DNA of 64,000 bases from Enoplosus armatus (Eukaryota; Chordata; Actinopteri; Centrarchiformes; Enoplosidae). How positions within the stretch are numbered: the stretch's first letter is position 1; every line of letters starts with the position of its first letter. Where the stretch lies: assembly GCF_043641665.1 (NCBI RefSeq), contig NC_092183.1, positions 12,730,001 to 12,794,000 on the forward strand. The letters are read 5' to 3'. Made by a program: the position numbers and the translations under genes. Shown piece by piece: positions 1 through 53,916 of this stretch. The notes below the pieces were generated by a model. The model saw only the letters and a list, made by a program, of their open reading frames with translations. It had not been told where the DNA came from and did not search any database.

Positions 1-1957
1 GTTCTCCCTCTTTCTGTTGCCCCCTTGTCTGTTCGTCTGTCTATCTTCCTCTAAATCTCATATCTTCATCTTGCTATCTCGTGCACAATATCCCTCTCCC
101 TGGCTTCAATCCCCTCTGTCTATCTTAATGTCTGTCGTCTTCTTTCTTTTTGTGTTTCAGTTTGTACAAAGCGACATCTGTTGAAAAGAGACCTTTTTTT
201 AGCTTTTGGGGGTTTTGTGGGGCCACGGTTGTTAATTGTGTGTTTATAGTGGCCCCTATGTGCTGCCATCAAGCCTGAAAAAAGCCTATAGGGGAGATCT
301 GAACGCTCATACTGGTATCTGAAAGGACATTTTAGTGAAAGAGCTTGAAACAATTATAGTAGTGGTGAAGTGAATTTGGCCAGTTTCAGAGCACAAATTG
401 TTTGACTTGCAGCATGTTTTGGCTTTAGTGGTACTTAGTAAGGTTTGCACTAGAACTCGATCAGGTTTTCACAGGTGTTGCACCAGGACCACAGAAGCAA
501 TATTTTCTTATACTTCATGTTTATGCTCATATTCCTTTACCTGTGTTACCAACACCCCCTCAAACATCCAAGAATACCTTATATTATGAAAAGCTGTCTT
601 ATCTATGTAGCAGTTTATACACTTTTCTCCCCGGCCAGAATCTATGTATGTGCGATTTCTACGCCTCTAGAAAAAGCACATTTTCGTCTCCATGGAGGCA
701 ATCTGTTTTCTTGAAGATATGATTTGAGGAACATGCAAGGTCAGAGCCTTCTTGCTTTCTGAAACAGCAGAGTATTTGACCTTGGTCGCTCTCCCTCCCA
801 TAGACAGATGGGACAGGCTCATGAAAAAACTGTATGTATTTAGTCGTCAGAGGCAGAAGGCAAAGACAACAAAAAAAAGGAGAAAATCAAGAATAAAAAG
901 TTATTAAGTTGAAGTAGTATGATACTAGATCATGACAATGAGATAGAGATGCAAATGACTCTCTCACATGCCTGATATTTTCAAAGAGTCGGAGGACGGC
1001 ATAAAATCGTAAGGCAGCTAGGATAATGCAACTCCCTTGACAATATGTCATGAAGTGTCAATAGAATATGGGCTTCAGTTGCCAGGTAATGATGATAATA
1101 ATAATGTGATAGCATTTAAAAAGTACTGTAAAATGTACTAAACACCAACTGACCGCAAAGAAAACTTGTATGCTATAGATCGTACTACTTGGTGGTTTTT
1201 AATCAGATAATCCAATAAGTGCTGGGTTGAACACCTCACCTAAGACTCCAATGAGGTTTTGTGCAAGGAGCGTTAATGAATGAAACAGCATTCTGCCTGG
1301 TTGTGGCGTTTCTTTTTGTCTCTCTCCCACTGTCTTTCTCACATGCGTGCACACACACACAGAGCAGTAGCCAGGGATCCCAGGTGCAGGATGGATGTGA
1401 AAGGCTTTGTGTTTTGTCAACAGCACAGCGGCACCTCACATGACTATCCAGTGGGCTCACATAGGGAGGACGGGGCAAAGAAAGTGGAAGATGAGAAGAG
1501 AAAAAGGGTGGGGTATAAGAACAAGAAGGCTATGTGGGAGATTGGAGGAGAAAAAAGAAAAAACAAGACTTTGGGAAAACAACGTGAGTAGGTTTAACTG
1601 GTGGAAGAAGGAAAGAGGCAGGGAAGGGCCAAAGAAAGAGATATAGGACAAAGAAGAAAGGGGGAGAGAGAGGTTGGCATCGAGTGAGACACACAGTGAG
1701 TGAGCATTAGGGAGCAGGATGGAGTAAGTGATGGGAGGGAGGGGGACAGAGTGAGAGAAAGGGTGGAAAAGGCCAGTGGCCTCTGCTCTGTCCCCTCTGT
1801 GTGCTGCTAAACTGCCCACCAGTTCCCCGCAGCTCTGTCACTTCTCGTTTGTTAATCCCCCTTTCTTCTCCCCCTCCTACTCTTCCTCGCTCCCTTTCTC
1901 TCAAATTGGTCAATTGTTAATGTGACCCCTTTAAACCCCACCATCCCTCTCCTGCAG
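1..1957. other. No recognisable gene; upstream or intronic to bmpr1b
   Basis: I see no supported coding exon here. The stretch is AT-rich single-copy-looking DNA with a purine-rich run on the + strand at about 1480-1760 and a C/T-rich run at about 1850-1957, the latter ending in a good 3' splice acceptor (CTCCTGCAG at 1957). Open frames in the region are short and match no family I know. It could be intron or 5' flank of bmpr1b. Confidence 0.6.
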
Positions 1958-2095
1958 CATTGTCAACACATTATCAGTGTGTACAAGAGAGACATTTAGG
2001 AAGGGAAGTGCTCGATGACAAATGCTTGTTTGAAAGAATTTGCAAGTTTATTTTTTTATTGATAGTTTCCCTTGTGCATTATGAAGCTACGGCAG
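1958..2095 (+). CDS. bmpr1b: Candidate 5' coding exon of bmpr1b: signal-peptide segment
   Basis: Seen: a pyrimidine tract and CAG acceptor end at 1957, and a CAG|GTAAAT donor follows 2095. Between them one frame is open and ends in a hydrophobic run, CKFIFLLIVSLVHYEATA, with an Ala-x-Ala signal-peptidase-type motif. The exon ends with one base (G) of a split codon, and the exon at 5347 starts with the two bases GC, so the join reads ...EATA-G-NILDS-MLLRASS. Known, from memory: a longer human BMPR1B isoform carries a leader with an IFLL-type hydrophobic core and a short ...NFLDN segment just before MLLR, closely like this. Odd: there is no in-frame ATG in the exon, so translation would have to begin in a still earlier exon or at a non-AUG codon. 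It could be a chance match; the phase fit and the NILDS likeness argue against that. Confidence 0.5.
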
Positions 2096-5000
2096 GTAAA
2101 TTCTTGTGTTTTTTAAGTTTTTTAAGAGGAAGGACTACTTTATTTTTTCTATGAGACCTTTTAATATTGCACACACTTTCTTATTGATGAAAGAAAGACA
2201 AACAAAATGAGGCTTTGTACTACCAATGTCAGCTGTGGGTTAGAAAACCAATGTCAACTCACCTCCGAGGGCTTCTTAATTGTCGGTTCACTCACATTCA
2301 TCACAGTCAACATGAAAGAGATGAACGAGCACAACCATCTCATCCATTGAACAGCATTTGCTCCTTGATTTGTAACACAAAGGAGAAAAATCAAAGCATT
2401 AGAGAGATAAAATACTGTAGCAAATTATATTCTGATCTAATGGCATTAGTTGTGATTTTCCTTTCTTTGAGCCTTAGTCACTGAAGTCAATGTCACTCAA
2501 AGTTGTGGAAACGTTTTGTGAATACAGATTCGTGAACGTCAAGCAATACAAGTGCAGCATGTTGACAACAAAGCACATAAAAAGTGAAAGTGAAATAAAT
2601 CAAGAGAGAAAGAGACGTTTTTGAAGCACATATGTGCATGTGCATACATTTTCTGGCTGATGTGTGTGGTAAAGAGTGTGCATGTATGTTTCAGTCCATT
2701 AGGGAGCTTTAACCATTTATCCCCGGAGGAAGTTCTTTGATGTTTTGTGAAAGACAGCTGAGCTCAGATGAAAGAGGAGATACCACCCATTATCTGACGT
2801 TTGACTGACAGCACACAACCACCCTGAAAATATACAACACATTTTCAAGTTTCCATCTAATCCAGTTTGTTTTTCAGAGGTGAGGCTACCTTCCTATCCA
2901 ATTAGCACACGATTAGTCCTCATTGCTATATGTTCATTTAGACTGTATATGTCTCACTCACTGAGAAGGACTTTTCATTGATTTTCACATTTGAATGTGA
3001 AATTAGCCACACCCCACTGGAGATACCACCAAAACAAGGTTTATGCTAGCTAGTTAGCTGTTAGGATATATTTCCTAATGGAATATTCTATTAAAGACAG
3101 CACTTAATCTTTGATTTAATATATATCAGACCAGCATAGAACCTTGCCTTCATTTCTTAGGACGCCGCGCCTTCATTATAATATTCCGACAAAATTAACC
3201 CTAACCCTTCAAATAATTGTACTTCAATGCTCAACACGAACTCAAAAAGGTGAAGGTTGACTTTAAAGCTGAAACCGAAACGCAAGTATTTCAAGTAATA
3301 GAAATCCTTAATATAATGCCCTGCCTGCCTCTGAGCTTTGTTTCATAATAGCACTATTGAACAGCAGACATTAAAGCTGTTGCAGCGAAAGCTGTGATTG
3401 TCGACATAAGCTAAGAATGTGAAAAGACAGGCAGGTAAAAACACCAGAAAAGATCACAGTTTTAGAAGATTTGAAAGCCACACTACTACTGAGTCGCTTT
3501 AGCCATAAAGGGTGTTTAGCCATGGCTAGCCCACTTGTTGTGTGTCTAGAAAGCCTTTGAATGTAGATAAGCAAGACCCACAGTCATGACTGACCTGTCA
3601 CATATTGGCTTTTATACTTCATACATATTTCATGAAGACTACGTGCTGAAATTCTTTTGTTGCAATTAAGACGATCCAGCTTTACATCCCCAACAAGAAA
3701 AACTAAAACCCATGTGAAGTGCCAGTAGTTGGAGCTTCCCAGTGCACAGCCAATGTCGGCTTTTAGGTAACACATCCATTTCTGCAAGAGTGAGAGATTA
3801 AAAGTCTTTTTTTCTTAGCTTGAAAATGTATAGTACTTTCTGACCCCTTATGCTTTAGGGTGCGTCACTTTCACTACATTCATCACTACGCCCTTTCACA
3901 TGTACTGTCTGTGTGTTTGTTTATTCTCATTCTTTGTGAGAAGCAAAAATAAAAACTGAAATAGGAGTAGGAGGGCAGATTCTGTATCTGCTAGTAGTTT
4001 ATTTCAGAGAGGAAGGACTATCTCCGCTTGCAGCTGTTAAGCATCTGGTCTCAATGATCATGCTGGAATGAATGAAAATCTTAAAAGCCATGAAGGAAAG
4101 ACACTTCCGTGATCCTTTTTTTCCCTTCAAGTGACAAACAGGTGCGCTTTTGAAATACGATAAGTAGGGAATACAACAGCTTGGTTCTAGTTGTTAGGGG
4201 TTGTATCAGTTGTAAGAGTGAAAAAACATTTGCTGTGAGTGAACACATTTCACAGGTGTTCAAGCTCAAAGTTTAGTTTTTTTGGTTTTCAATATAGTGC
4301 ATGTTTTTGTTTCTTAAATTTTCTAATGTTATTTAGTTATATTTTTTATGGATTCAATTTCCGTTTCACTATAGTAAGTTAGATTATGTTTCAGTTCAGT
4401 CAGCCAGCTCATGTGGAATGGATTTATCGTGAGAATACAGAGTATGCACAGAGTTGATGTTTGCCGTCTTGGCTCTGACCTCATCACTCCATGCAAGCAT
4501 TCACCAGCACAGCTGAGATTGGGGAGTGGAGATATTAAACTTCTCCCCCAGGGGAACTTTGGAACATACAGGTGGAAGCTGGGCTCACGAAATGCACTAT
4601 AAACGGCAGAAGCAGCAGCAGTAATAAAATCGCACAAAAACTACAGCAATAAACGTGTCATTATGCATTTGCCAGAAGAGCACAATTAATTTACAAAATG
4701 CAAAGGAGATCTGTGAGAGAGCAGATCAGTGGCCTCGCAACCTCAACAAAGCCAAAACACTGACTCACAGTTAACATGTTAAAGTAGTACAAGCTTGCTC
4801 CTGAAATGCTACATGAACAGCAGTAGAAGTGTTTGCAGTGTAACAGCAGTGGTTGCTAATAAGCAGTGCATCAAAGCAAACTGCCCTGACAGTCTAATAG
4901 CGCCTCATTGCAAAGGGTGTGTTAGATCAGCGCACATTGAAAAGTCTGCCTGAACAAGCTCACAGTTTCTTTTTTGATTATGTTTGAGCATATTTCTCCT

Positions 5001-5346
5001 AAAATCAAATACGTGATGCACCACCTTGCTCTTTCTGACATGTGACACTCAAACATTTTTTTCTTAATCTTAATATAACTTTTTTCCACTCAGGAAACTT
5101 CACAACCTCTAAGTCTGGCCGTGTTACTGCAAACACTTGATATTATAGATATTTCTCTATTCTAAACACCCTCTAGCAGCATGAGTCCATACATTTGATG
5201 GTATTAATAGTGCAATCCCTGACTCTGGCAGTGTTTGTGCTCTTTCTTCTGCAAAAATGTATTATTAATGATTCATGAATGTGATTTCAACTTGTCTCTC
5301 TCCCAACTAAATTTCTCTTGTTTTTCTCATTTTGCCTGTTTCATAG
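2096..5346 (+). other. Intron or 5' non-coding region before the first certain bmpr1b exon
   Basis: No supported coding exon. The sequence is AT-rich with no long repeat array and no transposase-like frame. It ends at the acceptor TTTCATAG (5346) of the first certain bmpr1b exon. It is an intron if the candidate exon at 1958-2095 is real. Confidence 0.65.
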
Positions 5347-5363
5347 GCAATATATTGGACAGT

Positions 5364-10513
<5,150 letters not shown>

Positions 10514-11365
10514 GCGGGCGCTGCCAGGCGTGTGCTCACACACAAAGAAAGGGCATTAACAGTCACGCTGGCTCTGGTCCAGGCCGCACAACCCTTTGTC
10601 CTGGGAAAAGGACGCAGGACGGGAAGCAAGATCATCACTTGGAGATCGAAGGATCACAAACTTTGAGTCCAGATGCCCAGAACTCTGCAATCCAAGTCCC
10701 CCCTTGAAAAAAGTATTACAGGACTACAGTGGTTAACTAAAACTTAATTAAACACAATCAGGCCCTGTGTGGCCCTGTTCTGTCCATCAGAGAAGATGAG
10801 ACATTTTCATTTCAGACTAGTGTGAGGACTCTAAAACCAGGTTCCCGTTCCTGTTCACATGCTTCAAAAGGCCTTGGAGAAAGAGATTGAGTTTGACTTG
10901 GCACTGTAGCTGCAGAGATACGCAGACAAGCTACTGACCAGCGAGTGGAATACTATATATCACTGCTTTCTGTGAAAGCTACACTACCTGTAGATGAAGG
11001 TCCGATTGATAGAAGGGAAAGGATGTGCTTTAAGGCAGTCTGTTATTGCAGCATGACGCCTCCTTTCAAAACACTGTCACCCCACTACTGCCTTTATGTT
11101 GTAATTGGATTGAACACACTTTTGTCACTCTTAAATTGACTGCTTTTGGTTCCAATGACACTATGTGACGGACAAAAAAAAAAGTGTACTTTGAGGCTTT
11201 AAAAGTTTTGTTTACGCTGGTAACGTTTGTAGACACTGAAGAAAAGGCATACCTGTATCTTTGAGTTGTGATGGGATATGAAAGTTGCAAAAGCGTACTT
11301 TCCTTGTAAAAACTCAAACTCTTTAAGACTATATGTGAAAAATAAAGTTTCTATGTCCAAATAAA
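10514..11365 (+). other. bmpr1b: bmpr1b 3' UTR (inferred)
   Basis: Non-coding sequence after the stop, leading to AATAAA at 11341-11346 followed by a T- and GT-containing stretch. The end point is an estimate 15-20 bases after the signal. A second signal pair (AATAAATAAA, near 11411) and later AATAAA copies could give longer transcripts. Confidence 0.6.
11341..11346 (+). terminator. Poly(A) signal AATAAA for bmpr1b
   Basis: Canonical hexamer about 830 bases after the bmpr1b stop; AAATAAATTC follows about 13 bases later. It is the first good signal on this strand. Confidence 0.6.
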
Positions 11366-12887
11366 TTCTGGATTGAGGCTCTACATGCCTCTGTGTTTCC
11401 TTGCCCTCCAATAAATAAAAACCTGCGTGAGGAGGGGGGGGGGGGCTTTACAGTAAAGGGGCGACTGAATCAGAGCTGCGCCACCTGTAGGTGCTCCACA
11501 GCAATTACAGGGAGGCAATCAGACACTGTTATAGACTAACTGTAGTGGTGACTGCTTGCTTGATGATGTAGTGATCTATTATAAATGTGTGGAATTGTGC
11601 CTGTGTTAGTTTAGGGGTACCACAAGTCGTTGTCATGGGGGGGTGCTGCTATCGTTTAGTCACTACAGGTAATACAGAGTGGCTCCCGTAACTAGGCTGA
11701 TGATGAATATGTGTGTTTTAGGCAGCTGGAGCAGAAGCCTTTACTTAAGACACAAGACACACAGTATTGTTGAAAAACAGACTGGTTCTAGAAAACACCC
11801 CCGGACATCCCCAAACTATCGCACCACCAGAATTACCCTGTGGACATCACAAGGTCACTTTTTCCTGTCGACCAGGCCGCCTCATACATGTAAATGAAAA
11901 GTACATGTTCGACTGTCTCACCATAGTAAAGCATTTGCAGCTGCCACACTGAAATCAAACGGCAGCGGAGTCATTAAAAAAACCCATCATCTGGCTTCCA
12001 TCCGGCGAGTTTCTCCACTAATTCAAATTCTCACATCGCAGCAGCCAAGTATTAAGAAGCTTAAACAGCCTTACTGCCTCAGTATGAAATGGTTCTCAAG
12101 GTAAATCTGGACACCTTTCATCATCACAGTTAGCAGACTGTTAGGTCTTCCACAGTGGTCTGCCATCACAGCAGTGCCTCAAAGGGCACTAATCCATTCA
12201 TTTTTAGCTTTTTTTTTGTCCATTTGTAAAATCCATGATAAACTTTCTTTCAGTTCAATTAGTTTTTTCAGGTCTCTGCTGACTAAAATAATGGGATGCT
12301 CCGACACCGTGGCAGATTTGTTGTGTTTTAAATGCCCTTTCTTTCCTCTTTGGTGTTGTGCCTTATTTAATCTGTAACTACTGTAGTTTTCTGTGAGAGA
12401 AAAGTGGTGTTTTTATTCAGTAAAAAGGTTGAACATTCCCCCAATAAAGTGATTCACTCATCCACATGGCTGATGCACAGTTTGTGGTGGCTGAATGAGG
12501 TGCATACTAACAAGTCACTTGGCAATGCCCCTTACTGTTAAGGCATGCTCTCCATATTTCTTTAAAAAAAAAAAACCCCGGCATGCCTCATTACAACCCA
12601 CCGGTGCTGCAGAGCACACAGCATGTTAAACAGTGACACCACAAGCATTTTCTGTTTCAATTTCCTCCTCTTCAGGGTACTTTATCCAACTACTTATTGA
12701 GTCTGGAACCTGCAAATATGACTTTCACAGAAATAAAATCAAAGTACTGTAAACCAAATGTATATATTCATGGTTACAAAATTGCATGACAGTACAAGCT
12801 GTAATAGTACAACATGTGAGAAATGTAGTTCTGTAGAAATGAGCCACCATATGCACTACACATTTTCAGCGTTGCTTATAAATATAA
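11366..12887. other. Region between the two convergent genes
   Basis: No coding frame is supported. It contains a G run at about 11434-11444, further + strand AATAAA hexamers at about 12443 and 12732, and - strand hexamers (TTTATT on +) at about 12412 and 12888. One or both 3' UTRs may extend into it. Confidence 0.5.
12443..12448 (+). terminator. Possible distal poly(A) signal for bmpr1b
   Basis: AATAAA in CCCCCAATAAAGTGATTC, about 1.9 kb after the bmpr1b stop. Use is not shown by sequence alone. Confidence 0.3.
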
Positions 12888-12893
12888 TTTATT
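12888..12893 (-). terminator. Possible distal poly(A) signal for unc5c
   Basis: TTTATT on the + strand reads AATAAA on the - strand, 3.7 kb beyond the unc5c stop. Mammalian UNC5C has a 3' UTR of several kb, so this is a plausible end, but nearer hexamers may be used. Confidence 0.3.
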
Positions 12894-15800
12894 AATTGTC
12901 TTAAAAATTCTTTCTTACACTTTGTACAGAAAACAATTAGAGGAGATAGAGAGGCGAGCATTCAGATTGAGCAAGATTCATGAAGCGTGCCAGAATTAGC
13001 AAAAATGGACCAACACTACCCCGCACTAATCAAATCAAATCACCCCTGATAGTAAAATAAAAATGCACTTACAAGCACAGCTCTAGTTATAGACTTCTAT
13101 CATGATAACCAATGCCAAGTTTGCATAGTAGACACTGCTTTTACAAAAAAGGAAAGAAACTTAAATAAAAAAAACTTGAAACATACAAACTAGTATCTAA
13201 CTGTACTGCTCTTTTTTATATTCTCAAATTTGCCAAATATAGCTGACAGTACACAACTGTACATACTGTGGATAGAAAATATTTTTACATACTTTGATAT
13301 CTTAACACTACTTTCTTCATTCTCACATCACGAAGGATCACCTTCTGGAGGCCTACATTTGCTCTCCTCGTATGAAAACTCCCCGTTTCAGTCTACTCCA
13401 TTAACAAACAGTCTATCCTGCTGGTAAACTGTAGACGTGGAACATGACAAGGATCAGATTTCGGGTGAAGTTACACAGTAACTTGTAACTTTCATTTCTT
13501 AACCGATTGTTCCTTTGCGCACGCTTCATTGGTTAGAATTTGATCTTGTATTCTGCATTTGAGTTAATAGGAGATGTTGATGATTACGTTGTATGAAAGA
13601 CACTGTCATGACCTTTGGGTTCATACTTTGTTCTGAAACAAACTGAATGGATGACTTGATGTTTTAGGCTTTTTATCCTCAAAATTTTACACAACTCTTC
13701 CCTTTGATTTCCTCACATCTGACATCAGCAGTTACATTTGAAAACATACAAAACGTCCGCTCTGTCATTAAAACCACAAACCACACAAGACTGTCCGAAA
13801 TGAAAACATACTTCACTTTGAGGCCTCCGTGTCCACTACGTCTGGTTTTACATCGATACAAGAGGTCAGATTTTTAACTCGCATATTTCAAAGAAAGAAA
13901 AATCAATGTGAAAAATCAATCTCTCAAGGTTTCCTCCTGTGTGGACAACCACAAGATGAAATCTGTCATGAAGAGGTAAAGATCTGACCTTTTGCGCCGG
14001 TGTTAACTCAGCCTTTGTTTGTCAGCCTGCTTGGATTCCTTTACAATGTCCTCTGCAGCATCTCCACTACATATCGGATGTTCAGTTTCATATGGCGTCT
14101 CTCCGTAGTTACGAGCAGAAATATCTTAACTCCAGTTTGTTGAATATTTTACATGTATTTCCTTTTAACTGAATGTTCACGTTGTCACTAAAGCCACTAA
14201 AAATAAGGCTGTTTGTCTGTCCTCAAAGCTGGCTTGTTGGAGCTGCACCTTTTTCCATCAGACACTGTTGACCTGAGTCAGTGCATACATGTAAAAGCCA
14301 GCCTTGGTTCTCAACGCTGTTCTGCAAAACACAAATATATTACACTTCATTTAACATAGGCCCCTTTAGTTGGTATCTTGACTTGGAGCTCTAAATCGCA
14401 ACTTTTTCAACAAATACACCATGAGTTGGAATGTAAGTTGTTGACAGAACATTAGATAAAGGGCAACTAACTGATGTGTTACAGATTTTATCCCCCCACC
14501 TAAAAATATTAAAATGGAAAAAAATAAAAAATGTTAATGAAAACAACACAACAATGACCAATGAACAAAAAATATTATGCTAATACAAGGTCATTAGAAT
14601 AAACATGATAATCATGTATTTACACGTTTCAGGCGATCAAAAAAAACAAACAAAAAAAACGTAAATGCTGTTATTCTTCAAAAGCCACTGGATGGTGCTG
14701 GTGACCAGCAAAGTCATGGTGGTGATCACATGTGGCCTGACGGCAGATAACACGTCTGACATCCTGTGAAGATGGGACACCGACAATATAAAAGAAATAT
14801 ATATATATATATATGAAGGCTATATATATTTTAGTAAATTAAAATATGATTGATAAAATCTGTATATTGGGTACATTTAGCGGAAATGAATGATATCAGC
14901 TGTATTTAATTCACTATCACATAATACTATGGTACTTTGTATATTACTGTATTTAAAAACAATTGTGTTTTCACTTTTAGTTCATCCCTTTTTGCTTTGT
15001 CTCTCTTTTCTCTGAGTTGGACCCTGTCCAGAAACAAGCCCCAGCAGTCCATCAGAGAGACTCCTGGATTTGAGGTTGCGGTTAACCAGATGTGGTAGCC
15101 ATGGCTGGAATTCCCCGCCCTGCATCACCAAGTGACTCCTCTTTGGGGAGGAATAGAGCAGAAGCATTACTACAGATAACATGCTGACACTTAATTTTAG
15201 TTTGAGATGCATTTGTAGCTTAAAGATCAGTGTTTCAATGCTTCACGATGAACCTCTGATAGGTGCTGAAACAGTTTTGCTGTTTGCTTATGCAGAAATT
15301 GTTTTCCTGGACAAAAATATATACAATTTTAAAATTAGTAAATGCTGACTCCTTTAAAACAAATACATTAGTATACTGTACTGTAGTATACTGTGCATGA
15401 GAATGGATAGCTGACAGTCTGTTTATCATAAGTGCAATCTTACATATACCTCAAAACAGACAATTTCACAAGTCTGTCACAACCATATTAAAAATGACAA
15501 AAGAAATACGGATTTACTTGCAATCATCAGGAGTGTAATCATCTTTGGATTGGCCTCTTTAAGAAAATTAGCGGCACAAGTAAAAAGGCAAGTGGACAGC
15601 ATGTTCAGTTGCCTTTGACTTAGTACTCCTACATTTCCTCTGACCTGGATGATTTCAATATCTTCATGCATTTTGGAGGAAATCCACAAACTGGATGCAC
15701 GATATAACACAAATTTAAACTTATGTCAGCCAAAAAGGGAAACCCGTTGGGCTCAGGCTTGTTTCTGATCAGGATCCTTGATTGACAGTCACTGTGTAGC

Positions 15801-16624
15801 AAATTCTGTTAGCAGGAAATGATCCACACATATGGACAGCAGAATACATAGAGCGTTCCCTAGGAAACGATATAAAGACAACAAACTGTACTGGCAAACA
15901 CGTACAGCTCACAAGGCTCACAAGAGAAGAGCGGCTTATCTCCCCTCTCTCATTATCCATTTTCCATCCTGTTCTTACAGATGATCACCTGCGGCTTCTT
16001 CCATCATTTTATGTTTACATCCTCCCTTCCTTTTATAATCAGTTTAGCTTTTCTCCGTTTACTCTTGTCTCACTAAAGAGTCTTGTCTCTAAGTCACTCT
16101 CTTTTTCCTCACTTCTCCCACTCTGTTTAGCTTCTCTCCCTTTATGATTCTGTTTCAAGGTTTTCAAGGTCAGTACCTCTGTTGCTTTTTTCCTTTCTCT
16201 GCTTCTCTTTGTTCAGTATAAAGTAACAGCAAGAGAACAACTAGTGTTACACTAGACAAGGTCTTTTTTTTTTTCTTTTTTTTAGGCGTGTGTATGTTTT
16301 GTTTGTTCCTGATAGACACTGTTTGTGTTGTAGGATGGGTTATCTCTCCTTCGGTCACAAACGACACTGCAACGTTGCTCAAATAAACACACAAACATAC
16401 ACACATAGTTCCAGCACTGGCTCGAGCACTTTCTCGTTCTGTCCATTACCATGTCGGCATGATTACCATGGTATTGGTGCTCAATCACCATGATGATGGC
16501 TTTCCTTTTGCTCGCATCTAATTCGTTCATCGCCCTTGCTGCAGTATCAACCGTAGAGAATTCACGTGTAATCATCTCCAGAGTTCTGTTATTGTCATGT
16601 TATTGTCATAACCACGTTGCTTTG
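12888..16624 (-). other. unc5c: Probable unc5c 3' UTR or 3' flank
   Basis: About 3.7 kb without any supported coding exon on either strand. It is AT-rich, with a short TA run at 14800-14814 and a T-rich run at 16263-16284. I assign it to unc5c because it follows the stop directly and UNC5C is known for a long 3' UTR. This is inference; no transcript evidence is available. Confidence 0.45.

Positions 16625-53916
<37,292 letters not shown>

Noticed and set aside
1261..1443. Short open frame starting with an ATG near 1275 and a signal-peptide-like hydrophobic run
   Set aside because: It does not end at a donor of the phase needed by the bmpr1b exons, matches no family, and passes into a CA-rich low-complexity stretch.
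3197..3212. TTAACCCTAACCCTT, telomere-like units
   Set aside because: Only two units; no array, so it is most likely chance.
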